Origin: Deltaproteobacteria bacterium
Lineage (GTDB): Bacteria; Myxococcota; UBA727; VGSZ01
Assembly: GCA_016177705.1 (NCBI GenBank)
Contig: JACOUT010000002.1
Coordinates: 339,604-403,603 of the forward strand
Direction: 5' to 3'
Length of the DNA: 64,000 nt
Below, in pieces: positions 51,972 to 63,098 of this stretch. Numbering within the stretch: position 1 is the stretch's first letter; every line of letters starts with the position of its first letter. The position numbers and the translations under genes are program-made. The notes below the pieces were generated by a model, which saw only the letters and a list, made by a program, of their open reading frames with translations, made no database searches and had not been told where the DNA came from.

Positions 51972-52008
51972 TTTACAGAGCAACAATAACACGAAGCAAC
52001 GCTGTAAA
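51972..52008. promoter_or_regulatory. Candidate operator: TTTACAG ... CTGTAAA
   Basis: TTTACAG (51972-51978) and CTGTAAA (52002-52008) form a perfect seven-base inverted repeat, 23 bases apart. Inside lie two AGCAAC direct repeats (51979-51984 and 51995-52000). The AT-rich stretch stands out in this GC-rich DNA and sits between the divergent regulator and aceB, so it is a good candidate binding site. Binding is inferred. Confidence 0.5.
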
Positions 52009-52020
52009 CCAGTGAAACAC

Positions 52021-52055
52021 AGCGAGATCGCTAGCCGCAACGCGACGCGTTGCGG
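52021..52055. promoter_or_regulatory. Two adjacent palindromes upstream of aceB
   Basis: AGCGA-GA-TCGCT (52021-52032) is followed by a perfect nine-base inverted repeat with a three-base spacer (arms CCGCAACGC at 52035-52043 and GCGTTGCGG at 52047-52055). The second could act as an operator or as a leader hairpin 38 bases before the aceB ATG. Both arms hold the GCAAC core seen in the direct repeats further upstream. Confidence 0.5.
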
Positions 52056-52093
52056 ATACTGTGACGGAGCTTTTCAGCAGGGGACGGATCGTA

Positions 52094-53643
52094 ATGACGC
52101 ATCGCGGCGCAGACCTGGAGGCGAAGCTGCTCGGCGACCAGGAGCGCGCCGCGCTGTCGCGCCTCGCGCGCCGCTTCGACGGGGCGCGCCGCGAGCTGCT
52201 CGCCGCCCGCCGTGCCCGCCAGGAGCGCCTCGACGCCGGCACCGAGCAGCTCGACTTCCCCAAGGAGACCGCCGCCACGCGCGAGGCGCATTGGCGCGTA
52301 GCGCCCATCCCCGCCGACCTGCTCGAGCGCCAGGTGGAGATCACGGGCCCGGCCGAGCCCAAGATGGTCCTGAACGCGCTCGCCTCGGGCGCCTCGGTCT
52401 TCATGGCCGACTTCGAGGACTCGCTCTCGCCCACCTGGGACAACGTGCTGCGCGGGCAGGCGGCGCTCGCCGAGGCCGCCCGCGGCACGCTCGCCTTCAC
52501 CGACGAGAGCACCGGCAAGAAGTACGCGATGCCGGCGAAGCCCGCGGTGCTGATGGCGCGCCCGCGCGGCCTGCACCTCGAGGAGCACCACTGCTGCGTC
52601 GATGGCCGGCCGATGGGGGCGGGCTTCTTCGACGCGTTGCTCTTCGTGAAGCACAGCGGCCCGGCGCTCCTCGCCAAGGGCTCGGGGCCGTACCTCTACC
52701 TGCCCAAGCTCGAGGGGCGCAAAGAGGCGCGGCTGTGGAATGACGTGCTCGGCGACATCGAGCGCGAGTGCGGCATGCCGACGGGCACCGCCAAGGTCAC
52801 GGTGCTGATCGAGACCCTGCCCGCCGCCTTCGAGATGGACGAGATCCTCTGGGAGCTCAAGCAGCGCATCGTCGGGCTCAACTGCGGGCGCTGGGACTAC
52901 ATCTTCTCGACCATCAAGCGCCGTCGAGGCGACGTCGGCTTCGTCTTGCCCGATCGCGCGCAGATCACGATGAGCCAGCGCTTCCTGCGCGGCTACACGC
53001 AGCTCCTCGTCAAGACCTGCCACCGACGCGGGGCCTTCGCGATGGGCGGTATGAGCGCCTTCATCCCGAGGAAGGACGACGCCGAGGCCAACGCGCGCGC
53101 GATGGAGGCGGTGCGCAGCGACAAGCTGCGCGAGGTGCGTGACGGCCACGACGGCACCTGGGTGGCGCACCCCGGCCTCGTGCCGGTAGCGCGCGAGGTC
53201 TTCCAGGCCCACCTGGGCGACAAGCCGAACCAGCTCGGCGTCGACCGCGCCGACGTGCACGTCACCCGCGACGACCTGCTCGCCGTGCCCGAGGGCACGC
53301 GCAGCGAGGCGGGCCTGCGCACCAACGCGCGCGTCGGCGTGCACTACCTCGCCGCGTGGCTCTCGGGTCAGGGCTGCGTCCCCATCGATCACCTGATGGA
53401 GGACGCGGCCACCGCCGAGATCTCGCGCGCCCAAATCTGGCAGTGGCTGAAGACCGGCGCCGTCATCGACGGCGCACCCCTCGACGAGCCGCGCATGCGC
53501 GCCGTGCTCGACGAGGAGACCCGCAAGGTCCCCCTGCCCCTCGCGACGGAGGCCAAGGAGCTGTTCCTGCGCCTCTGTCTCGACCCAGAGCTCGAGGAGT
53601 TCCTCACGCTGCCCGGCTATCGGGCGCTTCTCGAGAAGGAGAG

Positions 53644-53647
<4 letters not shown>
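52094..53647 (+). CDS. aceB: Malate synthase A
   Basis: Malate synthase joins glyoxylate and acetyl-CoA to malate in the glyoxylate shunt. The 517-residue product fits the A form (about 530 residues). Motifs are [71 protein letters not shown] and [15 protein letters not shown] 52094 is taken because AGGGGACGG lies just before it; a GTG at 52061 would give a longer form. The stop overlaps the aceA start (ATGA). Control is probably by the divergent XRE regulator. Confidence 0.94.
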
Positions 53648-54915
<1,268 letters not shown>

Positions 54916-54960
54916 CGCGATGGAACAGGCGGGGCGGCGGCTGCGTTACCCTCGGGTTCC

Positions 54961-55656
54961 GTGCTTGCCGCCGCCCTTGCCCTCGCCCTCGCCGCCGCGC
55001 CCATCGACGTGCTGGTGGTGGTGCCGCTTTGTGACGGCGCCAAGCTCGCGTGCGGCAACGGCGCGCTCGGCGATCCGCGCTCGCTCGACGGCAACCTCTA
55101 CTGGGGCGCGCGCTTCGGGGCCGAGCGCTTCCTGAAGGGCCGCTCCGGCATCACGGTCACCTCGAGCACGCCGGGCGCGACCCCGGTGTTGCGCGAGCTG
55201 CGCCTGGTGCGGCGCGCGGACAAGGGCGAACGCGAGGTGCGCGCGACGCTGGTCGCGTTCGACGGCGAGCGCATCGACGACGCGCTCGCGTACTTCCTCG
55301 ACGCGGTGCGCATGCGACGCGCCGACCTGGTCGTGTGGGCGGGACATGACCGCCTGATGGATGTGGCCGCGCCCGAGCTGGCGCGAGCGGACCGGCCCGC
55401 GAGCGCTGCCGTGCTCGCCTGCGAGAGCGAGCGGTACTTCGGGCCTCCGCTCGACGCCATGGGCGCGCGCGCGGTGGCGCTGACGCGCAGCTTCATGGCT
55501 CCCGAGGGCTACCTGCTCGACGCCCTGCTCACGAGCGTCGCCAGAAACGGCCCCGACGAGCGGGAGCTGCTGCGGCAGGCGCTGATCGGCGCCTATGCGC
55601 GCTGGCAGAAGATCTCCACCACCTCCGCCGCGACCGTGTTCTCCCGCCTCGAGTGA
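54961..55656 (+). CDS. Exported protein of unknown function
   Basis: A 231-residue protein starting at a GTG, with a signal peptide ([15 protein letters not shown]). The mature part has a regular alpha/beta pattern: [72 protein letters not shown] do not recognise the family; the repeated strand-helix order could be a Rossmann-like or hydrolase-like fold. It lies 45 bases after aceA on the same strand, so it may be cotranscribed with the shunt genes, but nothing links it to that pathway. Confidence 0.7.
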   Translation: MLAAALALALAAAPIDVLVVVPLCDGAKLACGNGALGDPRSLDGNLYWGARFGAERFLKGRSGITVTSSTPGATPVLRELRLVRRADKGEREVRATLVAFDGERIDDALAYFLDAVRMRRADLVVWAGHDRLMDVAAPELARADRPASAAVLACESERYFGPPLDAMGARAVALTRSFMAPEGYLLDALLTSVARNGPDERELLRQALIGAYARWQKISTTSAATVFSRLE

Positions 55657-55717
55657 CGCCCCTGCCGTCGACACAGGCACTTCGCGCCCGCTCGCCGGGG
55701 CGCTATCGTCGGGCGCC

Positions 55718-57475
55718 ATGCCCTCGGTGAACGCGCGCGCCTTCCAGATCGCCTTCGAGAGCTCGCTCGCCAAGAGCGGCCGTGTGTCGGCCCGCGACGT
55801 CAAGGCGCTCGCGAGCGCGGCCGCCAAGATCAAGGACGAAGGGGAGGCGCGCGCCGCCGCCGAGGTGCTCGCGCTCGTCAAGCACGACCGCCTGCTCGAC
55901 GACGACGAGGTGGAGCCGGCGCGCAAGGCGCTGTGCCGGCTGCTCGGCGTGTCACCGCGCGGGCTGCCGCCTTCGGTCGAGCGCGTGCTCAAGAACGCGG
56001 TGCCGGTGCCGAACGTCCGCGTGCAGAACTACGACCTCAGCTTCGACTTCTCAGCGCGGGCCCAGGGCGAGCCCGACTCCTTCCCGGCGCGCGCCGTCAT
56101 CACGCTCGAGGACGCCGCCGGCAAGCACTCCATCCTCGAGGCGGACCCGGACCGCCTCGACATCGAGGAGGTGCGCGCCGGCGGCAAGAGCGTGCCCTTC
56201 ACCATGAAGGACGGGCGGCTCACCGTGAGCGCGCCGGGCGCGCGCCGCCTCGACGTCCGCTACCGCGTGCGCCCGACCGACGACACCAGCGGCTATGGCC
56301 TGGTGCGCGACCGCCACGCGGGCCGCATGTGGACGCTGACCTGGCCCTACAACACGGGGGCGCTCTTTCCCTCGACGTCGCGCCCGCACGACGGCGCCAC
56401 CGCCAAGGTCACCGTCAAGGTCACGCGCGGCGAGCAGGTGGTGTCCGCCGGCAAGAAGCAGCCGGACGGCTCGTTCCACCTCGACAAGGAGGTGCCCGCC
56501 TACGCGATTTCGCTCTACACCGGCCGCTTCGTCGACGGCGGCACCTCGCGGGGGAGCAGCGGCGTCGACGTGCGCCTGCACGGCCTCGGCAGCAGGCTCT
56601 CCGAGGGCACACGGCAAGAGCTGCGCACCACCGTCGCCAAGGCGGTCGAGTTCTTCTCGGGCTGGCTCGGCAAGTACCCGTTCGGCGACCTGCTCAACGT
56701 CGTGGAGATCGACAGCGAGTATGGCGGCATGGAGCACGCCGGCGCGGTGGCGGTCGGCCTCGGCCAAGGCAGGGCCGACACGGTGGAGGCCGGTGTGCAC
56801 GAGGCCGCGCACCACTGGTTCGGCGACGGCGTGCGCATCGCCCACTGGGGCGAGCTGTGGATGAGCGAGGGCTTCACCAACTACGCCACCTTCCGCTTCT
56901 TCCGGCAGCACCAGGGTGAGGAGAAGTTCCGCGCGCTCCTCGACACCGCCAAGGAGACGCTGCGCGAGCAACTCGACAAGCACCACACACAGCCGCTGCG
57001 CGGCCCCGCCACCACCGACCCGCAGGCGGGGCTGACCTGGGTCCCCTACATGCACGGTGTGTGGATGCTGCGCATGCTCGAGGTGAAGCTCGGCACCGGC
57101 AAGCTCGACGAGCTGTTGCGCGCCTGGTTTCAACAGCAGCGCCATGAGGTGGTCGACACCGAGGGCTTCATCCGCTTCGCCGAGGCGCGTACCGGCGAAC
57201 GACTGCGACCGTTCTTCGCCGCCTGGGACCACCTGGTGGCGATGCCGTCGGTGCGCGACAAGTCGACCATCGAGGGCAGCACCGTCACCTTCAAGCTCGC
57301 ACCGAAGACGCCGGTGCCGGAGGGCGTCGCCATCCCGGTGACGGTCCGCGGGCGGCGCGGCGAGACCGCGCAGCTCACCGTCGTACCGGGTCAGGTGCGC
57401 ACCGTCGACGTCGGCTTCGCCGTGCGCAAGCTCGAGTGGGATCCCGAGCGCGCCGTGCTGTGCGACGTACACTGA
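55718..57475 (+). CDS. M1-family (gluzincin) aminopeptidase-like protein
   Basis: A 585-residue protein with no signal peptide. The first ~80 residues are helical with an acidic loop (DRLLDDDEVEPA) and are not part of the M1 family. Then follow the M1 N-terminal beta domain (about 95-290) and the catalytic domain: YGGMEHAGAVAVG (substrate motif, usually GxMEN), HEAAHHWFGD (zinc HExxH) and WMSEGFTNYATF (third zinc ligand). The active-site zinc residues are intact. The change from Asn to His in the substrate motif may alter specificity. The length is shorter than classical PepN (about 870). Confidence 0.87.
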   Translation: MPSVNARAFQIAFESSLAKSGRVSARDVKALASAAAKIKDEGEARAAAEVLALVKHDRLLDDDEVEPARKALCRLLGVSPRGLPPSVERVLKNAVPVPNVRVQNYDLSFDFSARAQGEPDSFPARAVITLEDAAGKHSILEADPDRLDIEEVRAGGKSVPFTMKDGRLTVSAPGARRLDVRYRVRPTDDTSGYGLVRDRHAGRMWTLTWPYNTGALFPSTSRPHDGATAKVTVKVTRGEQVVSAGKKQPDGSFHLDKEVPAYAISLYTGRFVDGGTSRGSSGVDVRLHGLGSRLSEGTRQELRTTVAKAVEFFSGWLGKYPFGDLLNVVEIDSEYGGMEHAGAVAVGLGQGRADTVEAGVHEAAHHWFGDGVRIAHWGELWMSEGFTNYATFRFFRQHQGEEKFRALLDTAKETLREQLDKHHTQPLRGPATTDPQAGLTWVPYMHGVWMLRMLEVKLGTGKLDELLRAWFQQQRHEVVDTEGFIRFAEARTGERLRPFFAAWDHLVAMPSVRDKSTIEGSTVTFKLAPKTPVPEGVAIPVTVRGRRGETAQLTVVPGQVRTVDVGFAVRKLEWDPERAVLCDVH

Positions 57476-57479
57476 GTTG

Positions 57480-58940
57480 GTGTCTGTGCCTTGGGCTACC
57501 CGACTCCTGCGACACGCAGCGCGCCATGGTTGTCTCCTCGTCGCCGCGCTGGGCGCAGGCTGTGCGACGACGCCATCGGGGGCACCGGAGCCAATCGATG
57601 CGCGCGGCGGTGTCGACGGCATCGATGCCGACGGCCTGCGCGCCGTCGGCGTCGGCGCCGACGTCGGCGGCAGGGATGCACGCACCATAACGCCGCCGCC
57701 GCGCAAGCCGATCGCGATCCACGCCAAGTGCGGCGCCAGGGTCGAGCTGGTGCGCGCGTCGCCCATCGGCTTCGAAGGGACGCTGCTGCGCACGCTGTAC
57801 GACGTCGAGCTGACCGCCGCCGGGCCCGCAGGGTTGGTGGTCGCGCTCGACGGTGACGGCCCACCGACCTTCGCCGACGTCGCGCTGCCGCCCAAGGTGG
57901 CGCTGCGCCTGCCCGCTGGTCCGGCGCAGGACGGGCCCGCAGGCGCCTCCGGCGCGCTCTTCGACCTCGGTGGGCTCGCGGTCGCCGGCCTCGTCAACCT
58001 GACGCTCTTCCCCGTGACCATCCCGCTCGGGATCCTCGCGGGCCGACCCGACGCGTTCTTGATGGACGCACCGACGTTCACCGACGGCATGTTCAGCGAC
58101 ATCGTGCTCGACCAGGCGACCTGGGACGCCGAGGTGGCGCGACGCGCGGCGCCTCACCAGGCCGCGCTGGCCACCGAGGCCGAGCGCCAGCAGCGCTTCG
58201 CCACCTGGAAGGGCGGGCTCGTGCTCGAGCAGCAGCAGCTCTCCTGCACCGTCGACGGTACGGGGCGCTGCACGCTGCACGTACTCTGGCCGCGCGCCCA
58301 CCTCGAGCCGTCCTTCACTGCCCTGGAGTGCGCGGCACCGCCACCCGAAACCACCGGCGGCGAGCCGGCCGGCACGCCACCGCCGCTGCCGCAGGTGACG
58401 TGGCTGCCCACGCTTCCTGAGCCGAAGGCGCCGGTCGCGCTCGCCGTGCCGCCGCGCCCGGCCGACGATCGCCGCGGCGAGGGCGCGCACGCGACGCTCG
58501 ATGCGTGGAGCGACGCTGCGGACGTCGCGCTCGAGGACGATGACGCGCGCGCGCGCTGGTCTCGCGCAAAGCAGGCGCGCAGGGCGCGCGGCGAGCCGCT
58601 GACGGACGCGACGCTGGTGTGCCGCATCACCGCGCGCGGCAGCTTCGACATCGACGACAGTGCGCCCGAGCTGCGCGTGCGCCTCGCGTTCGGCTTCGAC
58701 GGCTCGGTGGCCGGGCGCAGCTTCCCCTCGGTCCAAGCCCATCAACGAACCGTCGGCCTCAAGCACGTCACGCTGTTGCCGGGCGAGCTGGTCAAGCTCT
58801 CACTGGTCGACATCGACGCCTTGGTCGACGACTGGATCGGCATGGACGTCGTCACCTTCGACGGCGCGCTGCCGCTTCGCTTCGAGCACCCGAGCTTCAC
58901 CGCGCAGTGCGGCGCCGCGGACGCGCCCATCGAGCGGTGA
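57480..58940 (+). CDS. Predicted lipoprotein of unknown function
   Basis: A 486-residue protein with a lipobox-like VAALGAGC (Cys about 27). The mature part has a beta-rich segment (IAIHAKCGARVELVRASPIGFEGTLL), a hydrophobic stretch (GLAVAGLVNLTLFPVTIPLGILAG, about 160-185), a Pro-rich middle and a final beta domain (VRLAFGFDGSVAG, VTLLPGELVKLSLVD, WIGMDVVTFDG). I do not recognise the family. GTG 57480 is taken as start; a TTG lies just before. It follows the M1 gene closely. Confidence 0.65.
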   Translation: MSVPWATRLLRHAARHGCLLVAALGAGCATTPSGAPEPIDARGGVDGIDADGLRAVGVGADVGGRDARTITPPPRKPIAIHAKCGARVELVRASPIGFEGTLLRTLYDVELTAAGPAGLVVALDGDGPPTFADVALPPKVALRLPAGPAQDGPAGASGALFDLGGLAVAGLVNLTLFPVTIPLGILAGRPDAFLMDAPTFTDGMFSDIVLDQATWDAEVARRAAPHQAALATEAERQQRFATWKGGLVLEQQQLSCTVDGTGRCTLHVLWPRAHLEPSFTALECAAPPPETTGGEPAGTPPPLPQVTWLPTLPEPKAPVALAVPPRPADDRRGEGAHATLDAWSDAADVALEDDDARARWSRAKQARRARGEPLTDATLVCRITARGSFDIDDSAPELRVRLAFGFDGSVAGRSFPSVQAHQRTVGLKHVTLLPGELVKLSLVDIDALVDDWIGMDVVTFDGALPLRFEHPSFTAQCGAADAPIER

Positions 58941-59019
58941 GCGAACGCCATGACCCGACCACTAGTGCACGGTGCATCGACCGCTTGAGCCCGGGGCGTG
59001 CCAGGGCTAACGGGAGCGT

Positions 59020-60663
59020 GTGACGCTCGACGAACGCGTGCAGCTCTGGTTCGGTCGCCTGCTCGGCGCCGTGCTGTTCGGCGTCATCGTCTACGTTCGC
59101 GTCAAGCTGATCGACAGCCACCCGCACGCAGGCTGGGATGGGCAGCTCTACCTCGACGTCGCGCAGAACCTGAAGAACGGCGACGGCCTGACCATCGACT
59201 GCTCGATCTACAACCACGGCTTTCGATCGTTCCCGCACCCGACCTCGCTCTACCCGCTCTGGCCCTTCGTGCTCTCGGTCGCGCTCCGCTACCTGACGAC
59301 GCAGGCGGCTGCCACCACGTTCCCGACGGTGATCTCGATCGTCGCGCTCGCGCTCGCATACCTGTGGGGCAGGCGCATCCTGCCTGGCCGCGTGCTGCCG
59401 CTCGGGCTGCACGGCGGGCACCTGGCGCTCGGCGTCTTCGGCCTGCACATGGATTTCGCGGCGTTCTGCACTGGGCCGAACACGGAGTCGCTCGCGTTCC
59501 TGCTGTTGTTCGCCGTTTTGCTGCGAGGCGATCGCCTGTTCCTGCGCATGGGTGTGCGCGACGGGCTCGAGCTTGGCCTGTGGTGCGCCGCGCTGTTCTT
59601 GACGCGCAGTCAGCTCCTGCCGTCCCTACTCGCCGTCGTCGCGGCGCTGCCGGTGTACTTGCTGCTCGGCTGCGGCAAACGCGCGCTGTGGTTCACGATC
59701 GCCTCCTGCGTGGCGTTCGCCGTCGCGTTCTCGCCGATGCTGTGGTGGATGTCGACGTTCCTCGAGGACGCGTCGTTCGCGAGCTACCTCGACTTCACGT
59801 ACTCGCGCGTGCCGACAGCACTCTCCGACATCGAGCAGGTCGCGCCGCACCAAGATCTGGGCAGTCGGCTGCGCGGCATCCTGCACGGCCTCGACGTCGC
59901 CGCCGACCCCGCCAAAGGGTACTGGGCCTACTTCCAGGGCTTCGCGCTCACGCTGCCGCTCGGCCTGCTGGTCGGCGCCGGCTGGCTCTCCTGGCAGCGC
60001 GGCGAGGGCCTGCGCGCGCTGCGCGAGCGATTCCTCGACGCGCGGCTGCACGGCATGGTCTGGGCCATCGTGACGGCGCTCGGCTCGTTCGCGCTCTTGC
60101 ACGTGGCGCAGCGCGAGAGCGATCAATGGTGGTTCGGCAACCGCCACGCCATCACCGCCGGCCTGTTGTTCTGTTTCTGCGGCGTCGTGATCGCGCGGGC
60201 GTTCTCCTGGCTACGCTGGCCGGCCGCGATCGCGCTCGTGGTGGCCACCGTGAGCCTCGGCCAGCGCGCCGTCACGGAGGCCAGCGCCATCGTGCCGGCG
60301 CCGCCCATCGAGACCTACAACCTGCGGCTGGTGCGCTGGCTCGAGCAGCAGCGCGACCGCGCCGGCGGCAAGCTCGTCGTCGGCATCTCGTCACAAGAGG
60401 CCCGTGCCATGTGCGGCCGTGTGCCAGGCGTCGGCATGCACGCCATGTCCAAGTACAACAGCTACGAGGATCTGCAGGTGATGACGCGCGACCTGGGCGC
60501 GAAGTTTCTGCTGTTCCGTGACGCCGTGCCGCCGCGCTACCAGCGCGACCCGCGCTTCGCGAAGGAGCTGACCAGCCTGGGCGAAGTGCGGGTGTCGCGC
60601 GCGCGCACCTTCCACGTCTACGAGCGGGTCGCACCCACCCCGAACGCCGTCGTGCCGCCATGA
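59020..60663 (+). CDS. PMT/GT39-like polytopic membrane protein
   Basis: A 547-residue protein with about ten hydrophobic helices. The N-terminal loop (HPHAGWDGQLYLDVAQNLKNGDGL) with its Asp and the later FHVYERV end resemble lipid-linked sugar mannosyl- or arabinosyl-transferases of the PMT/GT39 fold, which use polyprenyl-phosphate sugars. The GTG start is 79 bases after the lipoprotein gene. A transporter cannot be excluded. It is followed after 102 bases by the membrane aminopropyltransferase-like gene. Confidence 0.7.
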   Translation: MTLDERVQLWFGRLLGAVLFGVIVYVRVKLIDSHPHAGWDGQLYLDVAQNLKNGDGLTIDCSIYNHGFRSFPHPTSLYPLWPFVLSVALRYLTTQAAATTFPTVISIVALALAYLWGRRILPGRVLPLGLHGGHLALGVFGLHMDFAAFCTGPNTESLAFLLLFAVLLRGDRLFLRMGVRDGLELGLWCAALFLTRSQLLPSLLAVVAALPVYLLLGCGKRALWFTIASCVAFAVAFSPMLWWMSTFLEDASFASYLDFTYSRVPTALSDIEQVAPHQDLGSRLRGILHGLDVAADPAKGYWAYFQGFALTLPLGLLVGAGWLSWQRGEGLRALRERFLDARLHGMVWAIVTALGSFALLHVAQRESDQWWFGNRHAITAGLLFCFCGVVIARAFSWLRWPAAIALVVATVSLGQRAVTEASAIVPAPPIETYNLRLVRWLEQQRDRAGGKLVVGISSQEARAMCGRVPGVGMHAMSKYNSYEDLQVMTRDLGAKFLLFRDAVPPRYQRDPRFAKELTSLGEVRVSRARTFHVYERVAPTPNAVVPP

Positions 60664-60765
60664 GCGACGGCGGCCGATCGGCCGCAGGTGACCATCACGC
60701 GCCGACGACGAGGCACCGCCGCTGCGGGGCTTGCGCCCGGGCGAGCCTGTGCGAAAGTGCCGACG

Positions 60766-63096
60766 ATGCATGACCTGCGGTCCCTGCGCGTCCTGGTCTT
60801 CTGGACCGCCTTCAGTTGCCTGATGTTCGAGCTACTGATCGCGCGCCTGGCCGACTTCTTCATCGGCTTTCGCAACAGCTTTCTCGCCCTGCCGGTCACC
60901 TTCCTCGGGCTCGCGCTTGGCAGCCTCTACGTCCACTTCCGGCCGCAGGTCGTCGGGCGTTTCACCGTGCGCGGCAGCCTGTTCGCGCTCGCCGCCGTGT
61001 CGTTCTCGACCCTCGCTATCGTGCTCGTCATCCTGACGCGCGGCTTCACCATCATCGCCGCCGACGACGCGGGCTTCTATCTGGGCGACGCCGCCGCCAA
61101 GACCGCCATCTTCGTCGCCGGCTTCATCATTCCGTTCTTCGTGTTCGGCCGCATCCTGACGCTCTGCTACCACGTCGAGCGCGACCACATCGGACGCATC
61201 TACAGCGCCGACTTCTTCGGCGCAGCGCTCGGCTGCTTCGCCACGCCGGTGCTGTTCCATTTCATCAGCCTGCCCGGCGTGGTGCTGGTGTGGATGATCT
61301 CGTTGTCGGCCGTCGTCGTCTTCTTCTTGAAGGCGAACACGCGCGTCACCGCGGCGGTCGTTGCCGGGCTGCTCGCGCTCAACGTCGGCTTCTTCTACGC
61401 CGTCCGCTGGCTCGAGGGCTCGGTCGAGTACCAGTACTACTCGCGCGAGGAGGATGCGCCCAAGACGCGCGAGATCGCGAGTCGCTGGAACGAGTTCTCG
61501 CGCGTGCAACTGGTGCGCTTCGAGTTCAAGAACGAGCGGCGCTCGCACTACAAGGTGATCCACGACGACGGGCGCAGCAACGTCCACGTGCGCGCCTTCA
61601 CGCCGGGACGCACCACCATGCCGGTGGTGCTCGATGCGCTCGAGTCGCCCTTCATCATGGGCCACGACATCAAGGACGCGCTCGTGATGTTCGCCGGTTG
61701 CGGCGACGAGATGATTCGCATCCGCGAGCTGTCGGGCGACAAGGCGCGCGTCACCGGTGTCGAGCTGAACCCCGCTTGCGTAGCCCTGCCCACCAGCGCG
61801 CCGGAGCTCGAGTCGATGCGCATCGCCGACTTCTTCAAGCTGCCCGACGTCGAGATGCGCTTCATGGAGGGACGCGCGTTCTTGATGCAGAACGACAAGA
61901 AGTTCGACATGATCTACGTCGGCTCGAGCGCACCGACGGCGCTGCAGGTCACCGGACACACGCGCAAGTACCTCTACACCAAGGAGGCGATGCGCGAGTA
62001 CCTGCGCGCGCTGGCGCCGCACGGCGTGCTGATCTTCGACTACCAGGGCACGAACTTCATCGTGCAGATCCTCAAGGTGCTCGCCGCCGAGGAGGGCTTC
62101 GCGCCCATCGACGACAAGGTGATCCTGCTGCGCTCGCGCTTCGGCAAGAACCGACCCACCACCAACGATCTGCTGTTCTCGAAGGACGGCTTCACGGACG
62201 AGGACGTGAAGCGGCTGACCGGCTTCCATGCGGAGGCGGCCGACATGGTGCGCTACGCACCGGGCATCGCCAACCCCAAGGCCGCCGACAAGGCGCTGGT
62301 GAAGGGCCCGCTCATCGATGCGAAGGAGATCGTGACCGACGACCGCCCCTTCATCATCGACCTCGACTTCAGCAACTACCGGCCCATCCCCGAGCAGGCG
62401 ACACTACAGGACCTGCGCGCCTACGAGAGCTGGCTGCGCATCACCACGCTGATCGGCCTCGTGACCCTCGCGGGCCTCTTCATCACCTGGGCGTCGTGGT
62501 CGCGCGAGCGGCGCGCGCCGGCCCCCGCGCTCGCGTATCTGCTCATCTCCGGCTTCTGCTACATGCTGGTCGAGGTGGCCTTGATGGCCAAGCTCGAGCT
62601 GTTCATGCAGGACCCGGCGGTCGCCATGGCCACCGTCATCACCATCTTCCTGCTTACCACCGGCGTCGGCAGCCTGGTGCACCAGCGGCTGATCTCACTG
62701 GTCGGCATCCGCGTCTTTCCGTTCGTGGTTGCGGCGCTCGTGCTCCTCGCCATTCCGGCGCTGCGCGTCGTGCTCGAGTACCTGGTCGGCCTGCCGCTCG
62801 TGGTGCGCCTGTTGGTGGTCGCGGTGGTCACCTTCCCCATCGGCACGGCGCTCGGCGCCTTCTACCCGTGGCTCGTCGATCGGCTGGTGGCGACCGACCA
62901 TGGCTCGAACGTCCCGATCACCTACGGCATCAGCACGCTCGCTTCGGTGATCGGCGCGAGCTTCGCCATGACCATGATGATCCCGTGGGGCTTCAACCGC
63001 CTGCTGTTGCTCGGCGTCGCCGGCTACGTCGTGCTCGGCGTGCTCATCGTCGTGCACGCGGGGTTGTTGCGCCGGCCGCTGTTCGGCGCATCGTGA
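60766..63096 (+). CDS. Membrane protein with spermidine-synthase-like domain
   Basis: A 776-residue protein. N-terminal membrane helices (about 10-220) resemble those of fused membrane spermidine synthases. The middle (about 280-560) has the SAM-binding segment DALVMFAGCGDEMIRI and ARVTGVELNPAC, and the C-terminal ~200 residues add six or so helices. The catalytic Asp-x-x-Asp loop of true aminopropyltransferases appears as MIYVGSSAPTALQ, so enzyme activity is doubtful. ATG 60766 is chosen as it begins the first helix region. It is convergent with the last gene, two bases apart. Confidence 0.8.
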   Translation: MHDLRSLRVLVFWTAFSCLMFELLIARLADFFIGFRNSFLALPVTFLGLALGSLYVHFRPQVVGRFTVRGSLFALAAVSFSTLAIVLVILTRGFTIIAADDAGFYLGDAAAKTAIFVAGFIIPFFVFGRILTLCYHVERDHIGRIYSADFFGAALGCFATPVLFHFISLPGVVLVWMISLSAVVVFFLKANTRVTAAVVAGLLALNVGFFYAVRWLEGSVEYQYYSREEDAPKTREIASRWNEFSRVQLVRFEFKNERRSHYKVIHDDGRSNVHVRAFTPGRTTMPVVLDALESPFIMGHDIKDALVMFAGCGDEMIRIRELSGDKARVTGVELNPACVALPTSAPELESMRIADFFKLPDVEMRFMEGRAFLMQNDKKFDMIYVGSSAPTALQVTGHTRKYLYTKEAMREYLRALAPHGVLIFDYQGTNFIVQILKVLAAEEGFAPIDDKVILLRSRFGKNRPTTNDLLFSKDGFTDEDVKRLTGFHAEAADMVRYAPGIANPKAADKALVKGPLIDAKEIVTDDRPFIIDLDFSNYRPIPEQATLQDLRAYESWLRITTLIGLVTLAGLFITWASWSRERRAPAPALAYLLISGFCYMLVEVALMAKLELFMQDPAVAMATVITIFLLTTGVGSLVHQRLISLVGIRVFPFVVAALVLLAIPALRVVLEYLVGLPLVVRLLVVAVVTFPIGTALGAFYPWLVDRLVATDHGSNVPITYGISTLASVIGASFAMTMMIPWGFNRLLLLGVAGYVVLGVLIVVHAGLLRRPLFGAS

Positions 63097-63098
63097 TG

